DNA of 49,030 bases. Source: Fibrobacter sp. (GTDB taxonomy: Bacteria; Fibrobacterota; Fibrobacteria; Fibrobacterales; Fibrobacteraceae). Numbering within the stretch: position 1 is the stretch's first letter; every line of letters starts with the position of its first letter. The position numbers and the translations under genes are program-made. The stretch spans positions 1-49,030 of the forward strand of contig JAEDLI010000005.1 in the NCBI GenBank assembly GCA_016295375.1, in the 5' to 3' direction. Below are positions 47,709 to 49,030 of this stretch, in pieces. The notes under the pieces are model-generated. The model saw only the letters and a list, made by a program, of their open reading frames with translations, had not been told where the DNA came from and made no database searches.

Positions 47709-47736
47709 TTGCAATTATTTCTTGATTTACTAAATT
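47709..47736 (+). promoter_or_regulatory. Candidate tuf promoter
   Basis: TTGCAA (47709-47714) and TAAATT (47731-47736) with a 16-bp spacer. The leader to ATG 47846 would be about 100 nt and contains a short CTTC/GAAG hairpin. Confidence 0.4.
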
Positions 47737-47845
47737 TGTGGCTCAATTTCGGCGAGTACCGCTTCCTATGCTCTCCGAAGTAACGGAAGTCCTTGAGGCT
47801 TCTTGACTTGAAGCGATAAACCTTCTGCTGAAGAAGAGGAATAAA

Positions 47846-49030
47846 ATGGCAAAAGAACATTTTGATAGAAGCAAGCCGCACTGCAACATCGGCACCATCG
47901 GCCACGTTGACCACGGCAAGACCACCCTGACCGCCGCAATCTGCACGACCCTCGCAGCCCGCGGTCTCGCCGCCGCCAAGCGTTTCGACGAAATCGACAA
48001 CGCCCCCGAAGAGAAGGCCCGCGGCATCACGATCAACACCTCCCACGTGGAATACACCACCGCCAACCGCCACTACGCACACGTCGACTGCCCGGGGCAC
48101 GCCGACTACGTCAAGAACATGGTGACCGGTGCCGCCCAGATGGACGGCGCCATCCTCGTGGTCGCTTCTACCGACGGCCCCATGCCGCAGACCCGTGAAC
48201 ACATCCTGCTCGCCCACCAGGTCGGCGTGCCCAAGATCGTGGTGTTCATGAACAAGGTCGACATGGTCGACGACCCCGAACTCCTGGACCTCGTGGAAAT
48301 GGAAGTCCGCGACCTCCTCAGCAAGTACGAATTTGACGGCGACAACACCCCGATCATCCGCGGTTCCGCCCTCAAGGCCCTGGAAGGCGACGCCGCCTAC
48401 CAGGACAAGATCATGGAGCTCATGGACGCCTGCGACAGCTACATCCCGCTCCCGCAGCGCGAGACCGACAAGCCGTTCCTGATGCCCATCGAAGACGTGT
48501 TCACCATCACCGGCCGTGGCACCGTGGCTACCGGCCGTATCGAACGCGGCGTCGTTCACCTGAACGACAAGGTGGAACGCGTGGGCCTGGGCGAGACCAC
48601 CGAATACGTGGTTACCGGCGTGGAAATGTTCCGCAAGCTTTTGGACGACGCCCAGGCCGGCGACAACGTGGGCCTGCTCCTCCGCGGCGCCGAAAAGAAG
48701 GACATCAGCCGCGGCCAGGTTCTCGCCGCCCCGAAGTCCGTGACCCCGCACACCGAGTTCAAGGCAGAAATCTACGTCCTCACGAAGGACGAGGGCGGCC
48801 GCCACACCCCGTTCATGAACGGCTACCGTCCTCAGTTCTACTTCCGCACCACCGACGTGACCGGCACCATCCAGCTCCCTGAAGGTGTCGAGATGGTTAC
48901 CCCGGGTGACACCGTTACCATCCACGTGAACCTGATCGCCCCCATCGCCATGGAAAAGCAGCTCCGCTTCGCTATCCGTGAAGGTGGCCGTACCGTTGGT
49001 GCTGGTTCCGTAACCGAAATCATCAAGTAA
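47846..49030 (+). CDS. tuf: Elongation factor Tu
   Basis: 394 aa, complete; the stop is the last codon of the window. The GTP-binding motifs are GHVDHGKTT, DCPGHADYV and NKVD, followed by the effector region ARGITINTSHVEY. Domains 2 and 3 are intact, with family blocks GRGTVATGRIERGVV and PQFYFRTTDVTG. It delivers aminoacyl-tRNA to the ribosome. Codon use is highly biased to C/G-ending codons, as expected for a highly expressed gene. An AGAGG site precedes the ATG. No str-operon neighbour (fusA, rpsJ) lies upstream, so it is transcribed from its own promoter. Confidence 0.99.
   Translation: MAKEHFDRSKPHCNIGTIGHVDHGKTTLTAAICTTLAARGLAAAKRFDEIDNAPEEKARGITINTSHVEYTTANRHYAHVDCPGHADYVKNMVTGAAQMDGAILVVASTDGPMPQTREHILLAHQVGVPKIVVFMNKVDMVDDPELLDLVEMEVRDLLSKYEFDGDNTPIIRGSALKALEGDAAYQDKIMELMDACDSYIPLPQRETDKPFLMPIEDVFTITGRGTVATGRIERGVVHLNDKVERVGLGETTEYVVTGVEMFRKLLDDAQAGDNVGLLLRGAEKKDISRGQVLAAPKSVTPHTEFKAEIYVLTKDEGGRHTPFMNGYRPQFYFRTTDVTGTIQLPEGVEMVTPGDTVTIHVNLIAPIAMEKQLRFAIREGGRTVGAGSVTEIIK

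Larger units (their letters stand above)
47329..47845. other. 517-bp intergenic region between GH45 gene and tuf
   Basis: No convincing gene. It is strongly AT-rich. It holds the direct and inverted repeats at 47437-47476, a T9 tract near 47578-47586, a small GGGG/CCCC hairpin near 47656-47669 and the tuf promoter and leader. A TATAAC-like box upstream of the GH45 start (about 47365-47375 on the minus strand) may be its -10. Confidence 0.6.

Noticed and set aside
47597..48925. 442-codon open frame on the minus strand
   Set aside because: It is antisense to tuf, whose strong codon bias removes stops on the other strand; the translation is Val/His/Gly-rich without motifs.
1..49030. CRISPR array or restriction/defence island
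   Set aside because: No regularly spaced repeats, cas, methylase or known defence gene was found.

Overview
The window looks like Fibrobacter (phylum Fibrobacterota), probably a gut or rumen strain. Evidence: a lipoprotein carrying the Fibrobacter major-paralogous domain (FISUMP, 42527-43174), a TIGR02147-type regulator operon (a family expanded in Fibrobacter), a lipid-anchored GH45 cellulase, many lipobox proteins, and a full Gram-negative envelope gene set (LptABC, LpxL, MlaD, LpoB). Species identity is inferred from gene content only.

Layout. 1-9256: two divergent copies of a two-gene cassette, each a membrane sulfatase/LtaS-fold transferase followed by an MMPL/RND-type exporter. The exporters are near-identical and inverted; the transferases are strongly diverged. 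9334-9945: an AT-rich Mpi/Hin-type serine recombinase. 9914-16234 (minus strand): a surface-glycan operon with a flippase, LicD, a PLP aminotransferase-like enzyme, a LicC-like nucleotidyltransferase and two glycosyltransferases. 16366-23708: rpiB-lptC-lptA-lptB-rpoN-hpf-hprK-mlaD, an LPS-export and sigma-54 block. 23789-25407: DksA-like protein, a 59-aa protein and an MBL-fold enzyme. 25485-27457 (minus): a TIGR02147 regulator and two lipoproteins, each broken by one frameshift. 27564-32055: GIY-YIG protein, NSS transporter, STAS/RsbW pair, CAP-domain lipoprotein, flavodiiron protein. 32059-36746: ABC-class ATPase, PEGA protein, LpoB and COG3014 lipoprotein. 36873-40200: outer-membrane protein and an OmpR-type two-component pair. 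40292-45748: phosphofructokinase, TPR-like protein, FISUMP lipoprotein, LpxL-like acyltransferase, MurJ. 45823-47328 (minus): GH45 endoglucanase. 47846-49030: tuf.

How it fits together. Most of the window builds or exports the cell envelope: LPS transport, lipid A acylation, lipid II flipping, PBP activation, phospholipid trafficking and a phospho-substituted surface polysaccharide. The most unusual part is the first 16 kb. There, duplicated headgroup-transferase/exporter cassettes face each other across a short promoter region bounded by a perfect 14-bp inverted repeat, an invertase-type recombinase lies next door, and an adjacent operon appears able to make, activate and attach a small phosphorylated amino headgroup. 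No tRNA, rRNA or CRISPR array was seen.
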